Assembly: GCF_003326475.1 (NCBI RefSeq)
Contig: NZ_JPWA01000029.1
Location: 1-60,644 of the forward strand
Reading direction: 5' to 3'
Source: Thalassospira xianhensis MCCC 1A02616
GTDB lineage: Bacteria; Pseudomonadota; Alphaproteobacteria; Rhodospirillales; Thalassospiraceae
DNA: 60,644 nucleotides
This document shows, piece by piece, positions 9,626 to 17,685 of the stretch. The stretch's first letter is position 1; each line of letters begins with the position of its first letter. Both the position numbers and the translations under genes were made by a program. The notes under the pieces were generated by a model. It did no database searches and was not told the origin of the DNA. It worked only from the letters and a program-made list of their open reading frames with translations.

Positions 9626-9637
9626 GTTAACGTTAAC
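9626..9637. promoter_or_regulatory. GTTAACGTTAAC palindrome, candidate operator
   Basis: A perfect palindrome made of two GTTAAC units, flanked by GTAAAGA (9618-9624) and its inverse TCTTTAC (9645-9651). It sits about 14 bp upstream of the etfB -35 box, at roughly -50 to -60. No regulator is identified. Confidence 0.4.
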
Positions 9638-9726
9638 GACAACTTCTTTACTGAAATTCTGAAGTCTCGGGCTGCCTTGATACGCAACCGAACCCTGAAA
9701 AGACAGGGGTTTGTTCGAATATTTGC

Positions 9727-10299
9727 CTAGCGGGTCAGGCCGGGTTGCCACAGGATATCGTCCTTGCCACCATTATTGGCATGGCGGGCCAGAACGAACA
9801 TATGGTCCGACAGGCGGTTGATGTAACGCACCGCTTCGGGGTTGATCGCCTCGATTCCCGAGAGCTCCACAATCAGCCGTTCCGCGCGGCGCGATACGGT
9901 GCGCGCGACATGAAGCTGGGCGGAAAGGGCGCTGCCGCCGGGCAGGACAAAGGATTTCAGCGGATCAAGGCCGGCATTGATCGCATCGATTTCGCTTTCC
10001 AGCCGCCCGGTCTGTTTGGGTGTAATGCGAAGGGCCGGGCGTTCCGGGTTGTCGTCGCTGCCATCACCGGGCGTGCACAGATCGGCACCAAGATCAAAAA
10101 GGTCGTTCTGGATGCGGGCGAGCATATCATCGACATCGCCACTCGCATGCAGGCGGGCAACCCCGATCACCGCATTGGTTTCGTCCACCGTGCCATAGGC
10201 CGCAACGCGAATATCGTTTTTGGCAACGCGGGTGCCATTACCAAGGGCGGTTTTGCCCTTGTCGCCGGATTTGGTGTAGATGCGGGTCAGTTGAACCAT
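9727..10299 (-). CDS. ATP:cob(I)alamin adenosyltransferase, PduO type
   Basis: The enzyme transfers adenosine from ATP to cob(I)alamin to make coenzyme B12, the cofactor of ethylmalonyl-CoA and methylmalonyl-CoA mutases. The 190 residues start with the nucleotide-binding motif TRIYTKSGDKG and end with the trimer-interface helix region RYINRLSDHMFVLARHAN, both typical of PduO/MMAB proteins. The usual TKTGDxGTT reads TKSGDKGKT here. It lies between a small membrane protein gene and etfB on the same strand. The B12-dependent Ecm encoded at 26216 is an obvious consumer. Confidence 0.92.
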   Translation of the reverse strand: MVQLTRIYTKSGDKGKTALGNGTRVAKNDIRVAAYGTVDETNAVIGVARLHASGDVDDMLARIQNDLFDLGADLCTPGDGSDDNPERPALRITPKQTGRLESEIDAINAGLDPLKSFVLPGGSALSAQLHVARTVSRRAERLIVELSGIEAINPEAVRYINRLSDHMFVLARHANNGGKDDILWQPGLTR

Positions 10300-10350
10300 C
10301 TTGAATTCCGTTGTCCTGATGCGTGACTTTCGGGGTGGATCATCGGCAGC

Positions 10351-10545
10351 CTATTTACCCAGCGCCATGAAGGACAGGATGACCAGAAGCAGTAGGGCGA
10401 TCCCCTGTACCAGTACGCGAAGCTGCATCAGCTTGTTGGATTTTCTGGCATCCTTGCCACGTGCCATGGTGATGATGCCAAGCACCAGAATAACCGCGAC
10501 CGCGGCCATCGCGATCAGAACGCCAATCTGTAAAAATCCAGCCAT
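10351..10545 (-). CDS. Small twin-transmembrane protein, HIG1-like
   Basis: The 64-residue protein has two hydrophobic helices (about 6-27 and 44-62) joined by a positively charged loop, MARGKDARKSNKLMQLRVLVQG. This matches the hypoxia-induced-protein (HIG1) type of twin-transmembrane proteins, whose mitochondrial relatives associate with respiratory complexes. The bacterial role is not established. AAGGAG precedes the ATG. It is upstream of and in line with the adenosyltransferase gene, 51 bp apart. Confidence 0.8.
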   Translation of the reverse strand: MAGFLQIGVLIAMAAVAVILVLGIITMARGKDARKSNKLMQLRVLVQGIALLLLVILSFMALGK

Positions 10546-10685
10546 ACCGGACTACTCCTTTGTGCCGCCCTTGCGGGTGTGATGTGCCGGGCGGGGCGAC
10601 ATGCTGCGTCAAACTGCGGGCGGGGGCAAGGTCGCAGATCGAAAAATCTTTGCGATTTCCGATGACTGGTTCCTATAGCCGTATC

Positions 10686-12632
10686 CTAGGGTTGGCCTGA
10701 TGGCGTGAAATCACGCCGGTCAATCCGAAGCTTTTTGATCCGCGATGCCAGTGTTGTCGGCTTTACATTCAAAAGGGCCGCTGCGCCATCGGGGCCGAAA
10801 ATCCGGCCGCGTGTGGTTTCAAGGGCGCGGATGATATTGTCATATTCGTGTTTGCGTCGGTCATCTTCGGTCAGGATTGCCGATTGGGGGCTTGCCTGAT
10901 CACGCGCGGGGTTGGCATTGCCATGGTCGGTTTCGCGGCGATTGGGTTCGGGCAGGTCAAAATTCAGTTTGCCGTCGCGGGCCAGAATGGCGGCACGTTC
11001 GATGATGTTTTCAAGTTCGCGCGCATTGCCGGGCCAGTCATATTTCATCAGGCTTCGGACCTGACCGTTGGTGAGCGTCAGTTGCGGGATGTTCAGCCGC
11101 TGGCAGATATTGCGCAGGAAATGTGTCGCCAGGGGCGGAATATCGTCAGGCCGTTCGCGAAGGGGCCGGCATTCGATGGGGAACACATTGAGGCGGAAAT
11201 ACAGATCTTCGCGGAAGCGGCCCAACCGGACTTCTTCCTTGAGATCGCGGTTGGTGGCGGCCAGTAGCCTTACATTGACCTCGCGCGTGCGTTCCTCGCC
11301 GATGCGTTCGAATTTCTGATCCTGTAGAACGCGCAAAAGCTTGCCCTGTAGCTCCAGCGGAATTTCGCCGACCTCGTCCAGAAATAGCGTGCCGCCATCG
11401 GCCAGTTCGAACCGCCCGACGCGATCGCGCACAGCCCCGGTAAAGGCACCGCGGACATGGCCGAAAAACTCGCTTTCGAACAGTTCATGGGGGATGGCGG
11501 CACAGTTCACGCGGACCAGAACGCGGTCGCGCCGGTGGCTTGCCTGATGGATGGCGCGCGCGATCAGTTCCTTGCCGGTGCCCGATTCCCCGGTGATCAG
11601 GACGTTGGCATCGGTGGGGGCGACCAGATCAATCTGTTTAAGCGCACTATTGATTGCCTCGGACTGGCCGATGATTTCGTGATGGTTGTTGGTCGAGAGG
11701 ATTTCTTCCTGCAGATAGGCGTTTTCAAGTTCCAGCCTTTCGCGCAGGCGGTCGACCTCGGCCAGGGCCGCATGCAGCTTTTCCTCGGCAATCTTGCGTT
11801 CGGTGATATCGCGAAACACGATCACAGCCCCGATCACCAGCCCATGATCGCGGATCGGGGTGGAGGTATATTCCACCCGGATCGGTTTGCCGTCGCTGCG
11901 CCAGAAAACCTCGTCATCAACGCGCCGGACGATGCCTTCGCGAAACGCATTGTAAATCGGGCAATGTTCGGCGTGGTAGGGATCGCCATTGATATGCGAA
12001 TGGTGGATGATCGAATGGATTTCCTTGCCCACCAGTTCCTCGGCCGTCCAGCCCAGCATCCGTTCGGCAGCCGGATTGACGAAGGTGGTGATGCCGTCGC
12101 TGTTGACCCCATAGATGCCTTCGCCCGCCGCCCCCAGTATCAACTGGTTTTCGCGTTCGATTTCACGGAAAAACCGTTCGGCCCGCCGCCATTCGGCAAT
12201 GCCTTCGCGCAGGTAATTATCGGCCTCTGCATCGACGTCGCGGCGGTGGCGGGCATCAAGATCGCACAGGATGATGATCAGGTAATCCTCGCCCTCCCAG
12301 TGCAGGGCGCGGGCTTCGTGTTCAAGCTGGATTTCGGTGCCGTCCGCATGCATCAGGTTAAGGCCCCGCGTCCAGGCAAAGCCGTGATAAAGGGCGGCCT
12401 GACTGAACACCACAAGGCTTGGCACCTGCCCCTTGTGCAGGCTGCTCATGGCGGTGGATTTCAGATCGGAAATGCTGCGGCCCAGCAAGTTCGCCGCCGC
12501 CTGATTGGCAAACATGATGCGATCACTTTGCGGATGCACCAGCAAAGTCGGATGAATATGCGATGCAAGCGCCTGTTGATACAGGGCGTCCGAAACCGTT
12601 GGGGGTGGCGGGTTTGCAATCTGATCCATCAT
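10686..12632 (-). CDS. Sigma54-dependent transcriptional activator with two PAS domains
   Basis: A 648-residue enhancer-binding protein. Two PAS-like sensor domains (about 20-125 and 160-280, the second ending FRDITERK) lead through a coiled coil (281-310) to an AAA+ domain with Walker A GESGTGKE (348-355), the sigma54 contact loop GAFTGA (395-400) and Walker B GGTLFLDEV. The C-terminus has a Fis/FhlA-like helix-turn-helix (AALLNVKPTTLASRIKKL). No receiver domain is present, so it is probably ligand- or redox-sensing. It diverges from the cyanate operon; three palindromes in the gap are its likely binding sites, the nearest 8 bp before its own start codon, suggesting autoregulation. Confidence 0.9.
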   Translation of the reverse strand: MMDQIANPPPPTVSDALYQQALASHIHPTLLVHPQSDRIMFANQAAANLLGRSISDLKSTAMSSLHKGQVPSLVVFSQAALYHGFAWTRGLNLMHADGTEIQLEHEARALHWEGEDYLIIILCDLDARHRRDVDAEADNYLREGIAEWRRAERFFREIERENQLILGAAGEGIYGVNSDGITTFVNPAAERMLGWTAEELVGKEIHSIIHHSHINGDPYHAEHCPIYNAFREGIVRRVDDEVFWRSDGKPIRVEYTSTPIRDHGLVIGAVIVFRDITERKIAEEKLHAALAEVDRLRERLELENAYLQEEILSTNNHHEIIGQSEAINSALKQIDLVAPTDANVLITGESGTGKELIARAIHQASHRRDRVLVRVNCAAIPHELFESEFFGHVRGAFTGAVRDRVGRFELADGGTLFLDEVGEIPLELQGKLLRVLQDQKFERIGEERTREVNVRLLAATNRDLKEEVRLGRFREDLYFRLNVFPIECRPLRERPDDIPPLATHFLRNICQRLNIPQLTLTNGQVRSLMKYDWPGNARELENIIERAAILARDGKLNFDLPEPNRRETDHGNANPARDQASPQSAILTEDDRRKHEYDNIIRALETTRGRIFGPDGAAALLNVKPTTLASRIKKLRIDRRDFTPSGQP

Positions 12633-12640
12633 GATCGACC

Positions 12641-12693
12641 TACGATATTTCGTAAATATGGTTACGAAATATCGTAAATTACGAAATTTCGTA
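12641..12693. promoter_or_regulatory. Three 14-bp palindromic operators, putative enhancer
   Basis: Sites are TACGATATTTCGTA (12641-12654), TACGAAATATCGTA (12663-12676) and TACGAAATTTCGTA (12680-12693). The first two are exact reverse complements of one another and the third is a perfect palindrome. Centres are 22 and 17 bp apart. They lie about 97-149 bp upstream of the predicted sigma54 transcription start for the cyanate operon, the usual enhancer distance, and directly upstream of the activator gene. Confidence 0.85.
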
Positions 12694-12763
12694 TGACCCG
12701 AGATTGCGCCTGTTTCGGGCCAAAGTCCAGTCTTTCCCTAGAGTTTTTCGCGCCGCACAAATC

Positions 12764-12779
12764 TGGCACGCCGGTTGCT
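12764..12779 (+). promoter_or_regulatory. Sigma54 (-24/-12) promoter of the cyanate operon
   Basis: TGGCACG-N4-TTGCT matches the sigma54 consensus at every key position, with GG at 12765-12766 and GC at 12777-12778 separated by the required distance. The transcription start is predicted near 12790, giving a leader of about 52 nt before the first gene at 12842. Confidence 0.88.
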
Positions 12780-12841
12780 GTTATCACCCCGAATATCGGT
12801 GTCGCCTGACGGGCGGCGTAAACAAAACAGGGGGTGACCAC

Positions 12842-14311
12842 ATGTCTATCAAAAGTCTGGGCGATCCATTCAGTGGCGAAAGCGATCTGCGGCATAGCAA
12901 ATCGTGCGGCTGCGAGGCTTGCGCAACCGGCAAACATCACCATGCCGGTCATGACCATCACGAAGACACATACGATCTGGCATCGATGCCCGCCCATAGC
13001 GATATGGCTGTGGATGGCGCGGCGTCACCGTCTGGCAAGCTTGCCAGCAACGAGGAAATGCTGGATCGCGCGATTGAAAGTGCGGTGGTCCGCTCTGTCT
13101 TCGGGCATAACGAAATTTCGCGTCGTTCCTTTGCCAAAATGGTTGGCAGCGGAACGATGATGGCGGCACTGGCGTCGGTCCTGCCGCTTGATAAGGTCAA
13201 GGCGGCGATCCTTGATGATCTGGGCACGCCGGAAAAGACCAAGCTTAATATTGGCTTTGTTCCGATCACCTGCGCTACCCCGATCATCATGGCCCAGCCG
13301 ATGGGCTTTTATGAGAAATACGGTCTTGATGTTGATGTGATCAAAACCGCGGGCTGGGCAGTCGCACGCGACAAGTCCCTGAACAATGAATATGACGCGT
13401 CGCATATGCTCACCCCGATGCCGCTTGCGATCACCATGGGGGCGGGTTCGACCGCGACCCCGTTCCTGATGCCGGCAGTTGAAAACATCAACGGGCAGGC
13501 GATTGTCCTGCATAACGACCATCTTGATAAACGCGATCCAAAACAGTGGAAGGGCTTCAAGTTCGGTGTGCCGTTCGAATATTCGATGCATAACTTCCTG
13601 CTGCGTTATTACGTCGCCGAACATGGTCTGGACCCGGATAAAGACATCCAGATCCGTGTCGTTCCGCCGCCCGAAATGGTCGCCAACCTGCGTGCGGGGA
13701 ACCTTGATGGCTATCTGTCGCCTGATCCATTCAACCAGCGTGCCGTCTGGGAAAAAATCGGCTTCATCCACACCCTGACCAAGGATATCTGGGAAGGTCA
13801 TCCGTGCTGCGCATTTGCCTGTTCCAAGGCGTTTGCCGATGAAATGCCCAATACCTATGGCGCGCTTCTGAAATCGATTGTCGATGCGACGCAGTACGCA
13901 TCCAAGCCGGAAAACCGCAAGGAAATTTCGGCAGCAATCGCGCCGACCAACTATCTGAACCAGCCGGTGCCGGTCATCGAACAGGTCCTGACCGGGCGTT
14001 ATGCCGATGGTCTGGGCGAGGTCAAGAACGTGCCGGACCGCATCGATTTCGATCCGTTCCCGTGGCATTCGATGGGTGTGTGGATTCTGACGCAGATGAA
14101 GCGCTGGGGCTATATCGACGGCGATGTCGATTACAAGAAAATCGCCGAAGAAGTCTATGTCGCGAGCGATTGCGCCAAGATCATGAAGGACCTTGGTTAC
14201 GAAGCACCAGACAGCACCTATCAGAAATACACGATAATGGGCAAAGAGTTCGATCCTGATCAGCCCGAGGCCTATGTCAACAGCTTCCCGATTGGCAAAG
14301 GGGTAAGCTGA
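12842..14311 (+). CDS. cynA: Cyanate/nitrate-type ABC transporter substrate-binding protein (NrtA/CmpA family)
   Basis: A 489-residue binding protein of the NrtA/CmpA/SsuA fold (LNIGFVPITCATPIIMAQPMGFYEKYGLDVDV). Cyanate is the inferred ligand because cyanase ends the operon; nitrate and bicarbonate paralogues exist in the family. A Tat-type motif SRRSFAK sits at 93-99, unusually far from the start. The preceding 92 residues hold CGCEAC (Cys22, 24, 27) and a histidine cluster (six His between 32 and 40), a likely metal site. The ATG at 12842 has AGGGGG 7 nt upstream. It is the first gene downstream of the sigma54 promoter. Confidence 0.85.
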   Translation: MSIKSLGDPFSGESDLRHSKSCGCEACATGKHHHAGHDHHEDTYDLASMPAHSDMAVDGAASPSGKLASNEEMLDRAIESAVVRSVFGHNEISRRSFAKMVGSGTMMAALASVLPLDKVKAAILDDLGTPEKTKLNIGFVPITCATPIIMAQPMGFYEKYGLDVDVIKTAGWAVARDKSLNNEYDASHMLTPMPLAITMGAGSTATPFLMPAVENINGQAIVLHNDHLDKRDPKQWKGFKFGVPFEYSMHNFLLRYYVAEHGLDPDKDIQIRVVPPPEMVANLRAGNLDGYLSPDPFNQRAVWEKIGFIHTLTKDIWEGHPCCAFACSKAFADEMPNTYGALLKSIVDATQYASKPENRKEISAAIAPTNYLNQPVPVIEQVLTGRYADGLGEVKNVPDRIDFDPFPWHSMGVWILTQMKRWGYIDGDVDYKKIAEEVYVASDCAKIMKDLGYEAPDSTYQKYTIMGKEFDPDQPEAYVNSFPIGKGVS

Positions 14312-14312
14312 T

Positions 14313-15143
14313 ATGATCGCATCCCTGAATGCCAGGGCGCTGCTGTTGTCTGCTGTTTTGCTGGCGGTTCTTCTTGGAATATGGGAGGCCGCCAGCCCCC
14401 AGCAGAAACTGGGCAGTGAACTGACGGAATATGAAATCCTGATGGGCGGGGCAGAGCCAAAGGCAGCCGTGCCGCCACCATCTGCGGTGTTCGTCAAGGC
14501 GTGGGAAGAACTTTCCAACCCTTTCTATGATGCCGGTCCCAACGACAAGGGGATTGGCATTCAGATCGGTTATTCGCTTTATCGCGTGCTGTCGGGATAT
14601 TTTCTGGCCGCCGCAATTGCCATTCCGGCCGGGTTCCTGATTGGCATGTCGCCATTGATGTATCGCGCACTTGATCCGTTCATCCAGATCCTTCGCCCGA
14701 TTTCGCCGCTGGCTTGGATGCCGCTTGCGCTGTTTGTCATTCAGGACAGTCAGGCATCGGCGATTTTCGTGATCTTTATCTGTTCGATCTGGCCGATGCT
14801 GATCAATACGGCCTTTGGCGTTGCCGGTGTGCGCAAGGATTGGGTCAATGTCGCGCGCACCCATGAACTTGGCACGCTTAAAACCGCGTGGATCGTCATT
14901 CTTCCGGCGGCGGCACCGACCATCCTGACAGGGATGCGGATTTCCATCGGGATTGCGTGGCTGGTGATTGTGGCCGCCGAGATGCTCGTGGGTGGTACCG
15001 GCATTGGCTATTACGTCTGGAACGAATGGAACAATCTGGATCTGACCAGTGTCGTGTTCTCGATCCTGATGATCGGCCTTGTCGGCATGCTACTTGATAC
15101 GGCGTTCGCCTATTGCGCCCGCCTTGTGCAGTACCAGGAATAA
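14313..15143 (+). CDS. cynB: Cyanate-type ABC transporter permease (NrtB/SsuC family)
   Basis: A 276-residue inner-membrane permease with an N-terminal anchor, about five further hydrophobic segments and the cytoplasmic EAA-type loop (VARTHELGTLKTAWIVILPAAAPTILTGMR) that contacts the ATPase. NrtB proteins share the long periplasmic stretch seen after the first helix (about 25-80). It begins 1 bp after the binding-protein stop and leads into the ATPase gene 11 bp downstream. Substrate assignment to cyanate rests on the operon. Confidence 0.88.
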   Translation: MIASLNARALLLSAVLLAVLLGIWEAASPQQKLGSELTEYEILMGGAEPKAAVPPPSAVFVKAWEELSNPFYDAGPNDKGIGIQIGYSLYRVLSGYFLAAAIAIPAGFLIGMSPLMYRALDPFIQILRPISPLAWMPLALFVIQDSQASAIFVIFICSIWPMLINTAFGVAGVRKDWVNVARTHELGTLKTAWIVILPAAAPTILTGMRISIGIAWLVIVAAEMLVGGTGIGYYVWNEWNNLDLTSVVFSILMIGLVGMLLDTAFAYCARLVQYQE

Positions 15144-15154
15144 GGAAAAGCACC

Positions 15155-16084
15155 ATGCCAACACCCTTCCTGAGCGTACAGGGACTAAGCAAACGGTTCC
15201 CCGGTCCAAAGGGATCCGATCCGTTAACCGTGTTTGAAAATGTCAATCTGGGGATCGAAAAGGGCGAATTTGTCTGCATTATCGGTCATTCGGGCTGCGG
15301 CAAATCGACGATCCTGAATATCCTTGCCGGGCTGGACGAGCCGACCGACGGTGCGGTGATCATGAATGGCAAGGAAGTATCGGGGCCAAGTCTTGACCGC
15401 GGTATCGTGTTTCAGAACTATTCCCTGTTGCCATGGTTGTCCGCACTTAAAAACGTGACCTTTGCCGTGCAGGCCCGTCATCGCAACTGGACCAAGAAGC
15501 AGGTCCATGATCATTCGATCAAATATCTCGAAATGGTGGGTTTGACCGGCGGGGCGGAGCTTCGCAAGCCATCGCAATTGTCGGGTGGCATGCGCCAGCG
15601 CGTTTCGATTGCGCGGGCCTTTGCCATTCAGCCGGAACTGTTGCTGCTGGATGAACCGTTTGGGGCACTTGATGCCCTGACGCGTGGCAGCATTCAGGAT
15701 GAACTGATCCGTATCTGGGCCGGGTCGGATCAGACTGTTTTCATGATCACCCATGATGTGGACGAGGCGATCCTTCTTGCCGACCGCATCCTTCTGATGA
15801 CCAACGGCCCCTATGCCAGGGTCGCGGAATCGGTACAGGTCGATATCGAACGCCCGCGTGTTCGCGCCGATATCATCCATCATCCCGACTATTACGACAT
15901 TCGCAACCATCTGGTCGAATTCCTTGCCAAGCGGTCCCGCGAACTGGCCGGAAAACGCGACGAGGACGGCGTTTCAGAACCAAACGTCATCCGTTTTGGC
16001 CTGAACGGGCCGGTTGCCAATAAATCCAACAAAGGTGCCGAGGAACCACCTGCGCGTGCGCGGGTGGTGAATGGTGCCGACTAA
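15155..16084 (+). CDS. cynD: Cyanate-type ABC transporter ATPase (NrtD/SsuB family)
   Basis: A 309-residue ATPase with Walker A GHSGCGKST, signature LSGGMRQR, Walker B LLLLDEPFG and the H-loop MITHDVDEA. It powers uptake through the adjacent permease. I chose ATG 15155 (MPTPFLSVQG), with AAGGA 8 nt upstream; a longer frame overlaps the permease. The last 40 or so residues (after about 265) are a charged tail beyond the usual domain, of unknown role. Nitrate is the alternative substrate but no nitrate reductase gene is present here. Confidence 0.9.
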   Translation: MPTPFLSVQGLSKRFPGPKGSDPLTVFENVNLGIEKGEFVCIIGHSGCGKSTILNILAGLDEPTDGAVIMNGKEVSGPSLDRGIVFQNYSLLPWLSALKNVTFAVQARHRNWTKKQVHDHSIKYLEMVGLTGGAELRKPSQLSGGMRQRVSIARAFAIQPELLLLDEPFGALDALTRGSIQDELIRIWAGSDQTVFMITHDVDEAILLADRILLMTNGPYARVAESVQVDIERPRVRADIIHHPDYYDIRNHLVEFLAKRSRELAGKRDEDGVSEPNVIRFGLNGPVANKSNKGAEEPPARARVVNGAD

Positions 16085-16120
16085 TCCGTAACGACACAGA
16101 CAGTGAAGTGGAGAAAAGCT

Positions 16121-16561
16121 GTGAAAAAAGCAGATGTGAAAGAACTGATCATTACGTCCAAAAAAGCTAAGGGGCTTGGCTGGGAAGAAATCGCCAGCAA
16201 GATCGGCATGTCCCCGGTCTGGACCACATCGGTCTGCCTTGGCATGAATTCCGCGCCCAAGGAAAAGGCCGACATGCTGGTGGCCCTGCTGGAGCTTCCG
16301 GCGGAGGCATCCGCCGTGTTGCAGGAATGCCCGATGAAAATCTGGGAACAGGCGGTGCCGACCGATCCGGCGGTTTACCGCATTTATGAAATCATGGGTG
16401 TTTACGGCGAAACGATCAAAGAAATCATCCATGAGAAGTTCGGCGACGGCATCATGAGCGCGATCGATTACGAGATGTATATCGAACGCAAGGCCGATCC
16501 GAAGGGCGACCGCGTCGTCGTGACCCTTGATGGTAAATTCCTGCCGTATCGCGCCTGGTAA
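16121..16561 (+). CDS. cynS: Cyanase (cyanate hydratase)
   Basis: Cyanase converts cyanate and bicarbonate to ammonia and CO2, detoxifying cyanate and yielding nitrogen. The 146-residue protein has the N-terminal helix-turn-helix-like domain and the catalytic domain with YRIYEIMGVYG (arginine and glutamate equivalents of Arg96 and Glu99 of the E. coli enzyme) and GDGIMSAIDYEM (serine equivalent of Ser122). I chose GTG 16121 because GGAG lies about 8 nt upstream; a GTG at 16103 is also in frame. It is last in the operon, before a terminator. Confidence 0.96.
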   Translation: MKKADVKELIITSKKAKGLGWEEIASKIGMSPVWTTSVCLGMNSAPKEKADMLVALLELPAEASAVLQECPMKIWEQAVPTDPAVYRIYEIMGVYGETIKEIIHEKFGDGIMSAIDYEMYIERKADPKGDRVVVTLDGKFLPYRAW

Positions 16562-16630
16562 TATCACACGCGGTTAAGGCAATCCCATATCGGCAGCGGA
16601 TGACTATTGGTCCGCATGTCGCAGTCCAGT

Positions 16631-16670
16631 CAGGCCAATCTGCGTTTGCGGGTTGGCCTGATCTGTTTTT
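16631..16670 (+). terminator. Intrinsic terminator of the cyanate operon
   Basis: CAGGCCAA (16631-16638) pairs with TTGGCCTG (16653-16660), followed by ATCTGTTTTT. It lies 70 bp beyond the cyanase stop. Confidence 0.85.
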
Positions 16671-16839
16671 GCCGCAGGACTGAAACGGGGCGGGAAACAG
16701 TCCATTGCCAAATTCGCGCTGGCGGGAAGGCCATCTTATCCTACATCTTGGGGGCATCACGTTGGATAAGGGTTGGTGATCTGGCGCAATGCCGGGCCCA
16801 TCAGCCGGAATGACCATAATTACGAAGGATAACAATCAG

Positions 16840-17544
16840 ATGGCTGATCTGTCCGCATTTGACATCACCAAACGCTGGCCTGCCAAGAACCCCGATATAT
16901 TGCAGCTTTATTCCCTGCCGACGCCAAACGGGGTCAAGGTTTCGATCATGCTGGAAGAAACCGGCATCGATTACGAGCCGCACTTCATCGATATCGGCAA
17001 GGACGAAACCTGGACGCCGGAATTCCTTTCGCTGAACCCGAATGGCAAAATCCCGGCAATCATTGACCCGAACGGCCCGGATGGAAAACCGGTTGGCCTG
17101 TTTGAATCGGGCGCAATTCTTTTGTATCTGGCAGAAAAAACCGGAAAATTCCTGCCGTCTGATCCGATTTCCCGGATCGAAGCCATCCAGTGGGTGTTTT
17201 TCCAGATGGCGGCAATTGGCCCGATGTTTGGCCAGCTTGGCTTCTTCCACAAATTTGCCGGTCGCGAGTATGAGGATAAACGCCCGCGGGATCGGTATGT
17301 TGGAGAATCCAAACGCCTGCTCGGTGTTCTGGAAAGGCGTCTTGCCGGGCGTGACTGGATCATGGGTGATGAATATACCATTGCCGATATCGCAACCCTT
17401 GGCTGGGTGCGCAATCTGGTCGGTTTCTATGATGCCGGGGCACTGGTGGATTATGACAGCCTGAAAAACGTTCCGGCATGGCTTGAACGCGGGCTTGCGC
17501 GACCGGCGGTGAAGCGCGGTTTGGAAATTCCGGCGCGTCCTTAA
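16840..17544 (+). CDS. Glutathione S-transferase family protein (YghU/YfcG-like)
   Basis: A 234-residue two-domain protein. The N-terminal thioredoxin-like half has LYSLPTPNGVKVSIMLEE, the cis-proline region NGKIPAI and ESGAILLYLAEK for glutathione binding. The C-terminal half is helical. The PTPNGVKV loop resembles the nu-class disulfide-bond oxidoreductases YghU and YfcG, which reduce disulfides or peroxides with glutathione. The ATG at 16840 has AAGGA about 10 nt upstream. It stands alone between the cyanate terminator and a structured element, so operon membership with either neighbour is doubtful. Confidence 0.85.
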   Translation: MADLSAFDITKRWPAKNPDILQLYSLPTPNGVKVSIMLEETGIDYEPHFIDIGKDETWTPEFLSLNPNGKIPAIIDPNGPDGKPVGLFESGAILLYLAEKTGKFLPSDPISRIEAIQWVFFQMAAIGPMFGQLGFFHKFAGREYEDKRPRDRYVGESKRLLGVLERRLAGRDWIMGDEYTIADIATLGWVRNLVGFYDAGALVDYDSLKNVPAWLERGLARPAVKRGLEIPARP

Positions 17545-17574
17545 AGTACGGGGTTCGCGTCCTTGATCCTGCCC

Positions 17575-17622
17575 ACCGGATGAAAAATCTGACCAGACGG
17601 TCAGAAATGCTTTTCATCCGGT
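17575..17622. other. Structured intergenic element, double stem-loop
   Basis: Perfect 12-bp outer arms ACCGGATGAAAA (17575-17586) and TTTTCATCCGGT (17611-17622) enclose a second perfect stem, CTGACC-AGAC-GGTCAG (17589-17604). CCC and GGG flank the outer arms and could extend them. There is no T-tract, so it is not a classical terminator. It lies between the glutathione transferase stop and the SAHH-like start at 17686. It does not match the SAH riboswitch pattern I know. Confidence 0.7.
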
Positions 17623-17685
17623 CGGGCTGGGATTAACACATGGGGGTAATCCAGTATTCGTCCCACGTTTCAAGCGAGCCCACCC

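Noticed and set aside
13025..14518. 497-codon open frame on the minus strand opposite the cyanate-binding protein gene
   Set aside because: It mirrors a well-supported gene, its translation is rich in His, Arg and Asp without domain logic, and such antisense frames arise from the high third-position GC.
15155..16561. Nitrate assimilation operon instead of cyanate
   Set aside because: The transporter family fits nitrate too, but the last gene is an unmistakable cyanase and no nitrate or nitrite reductase is present.
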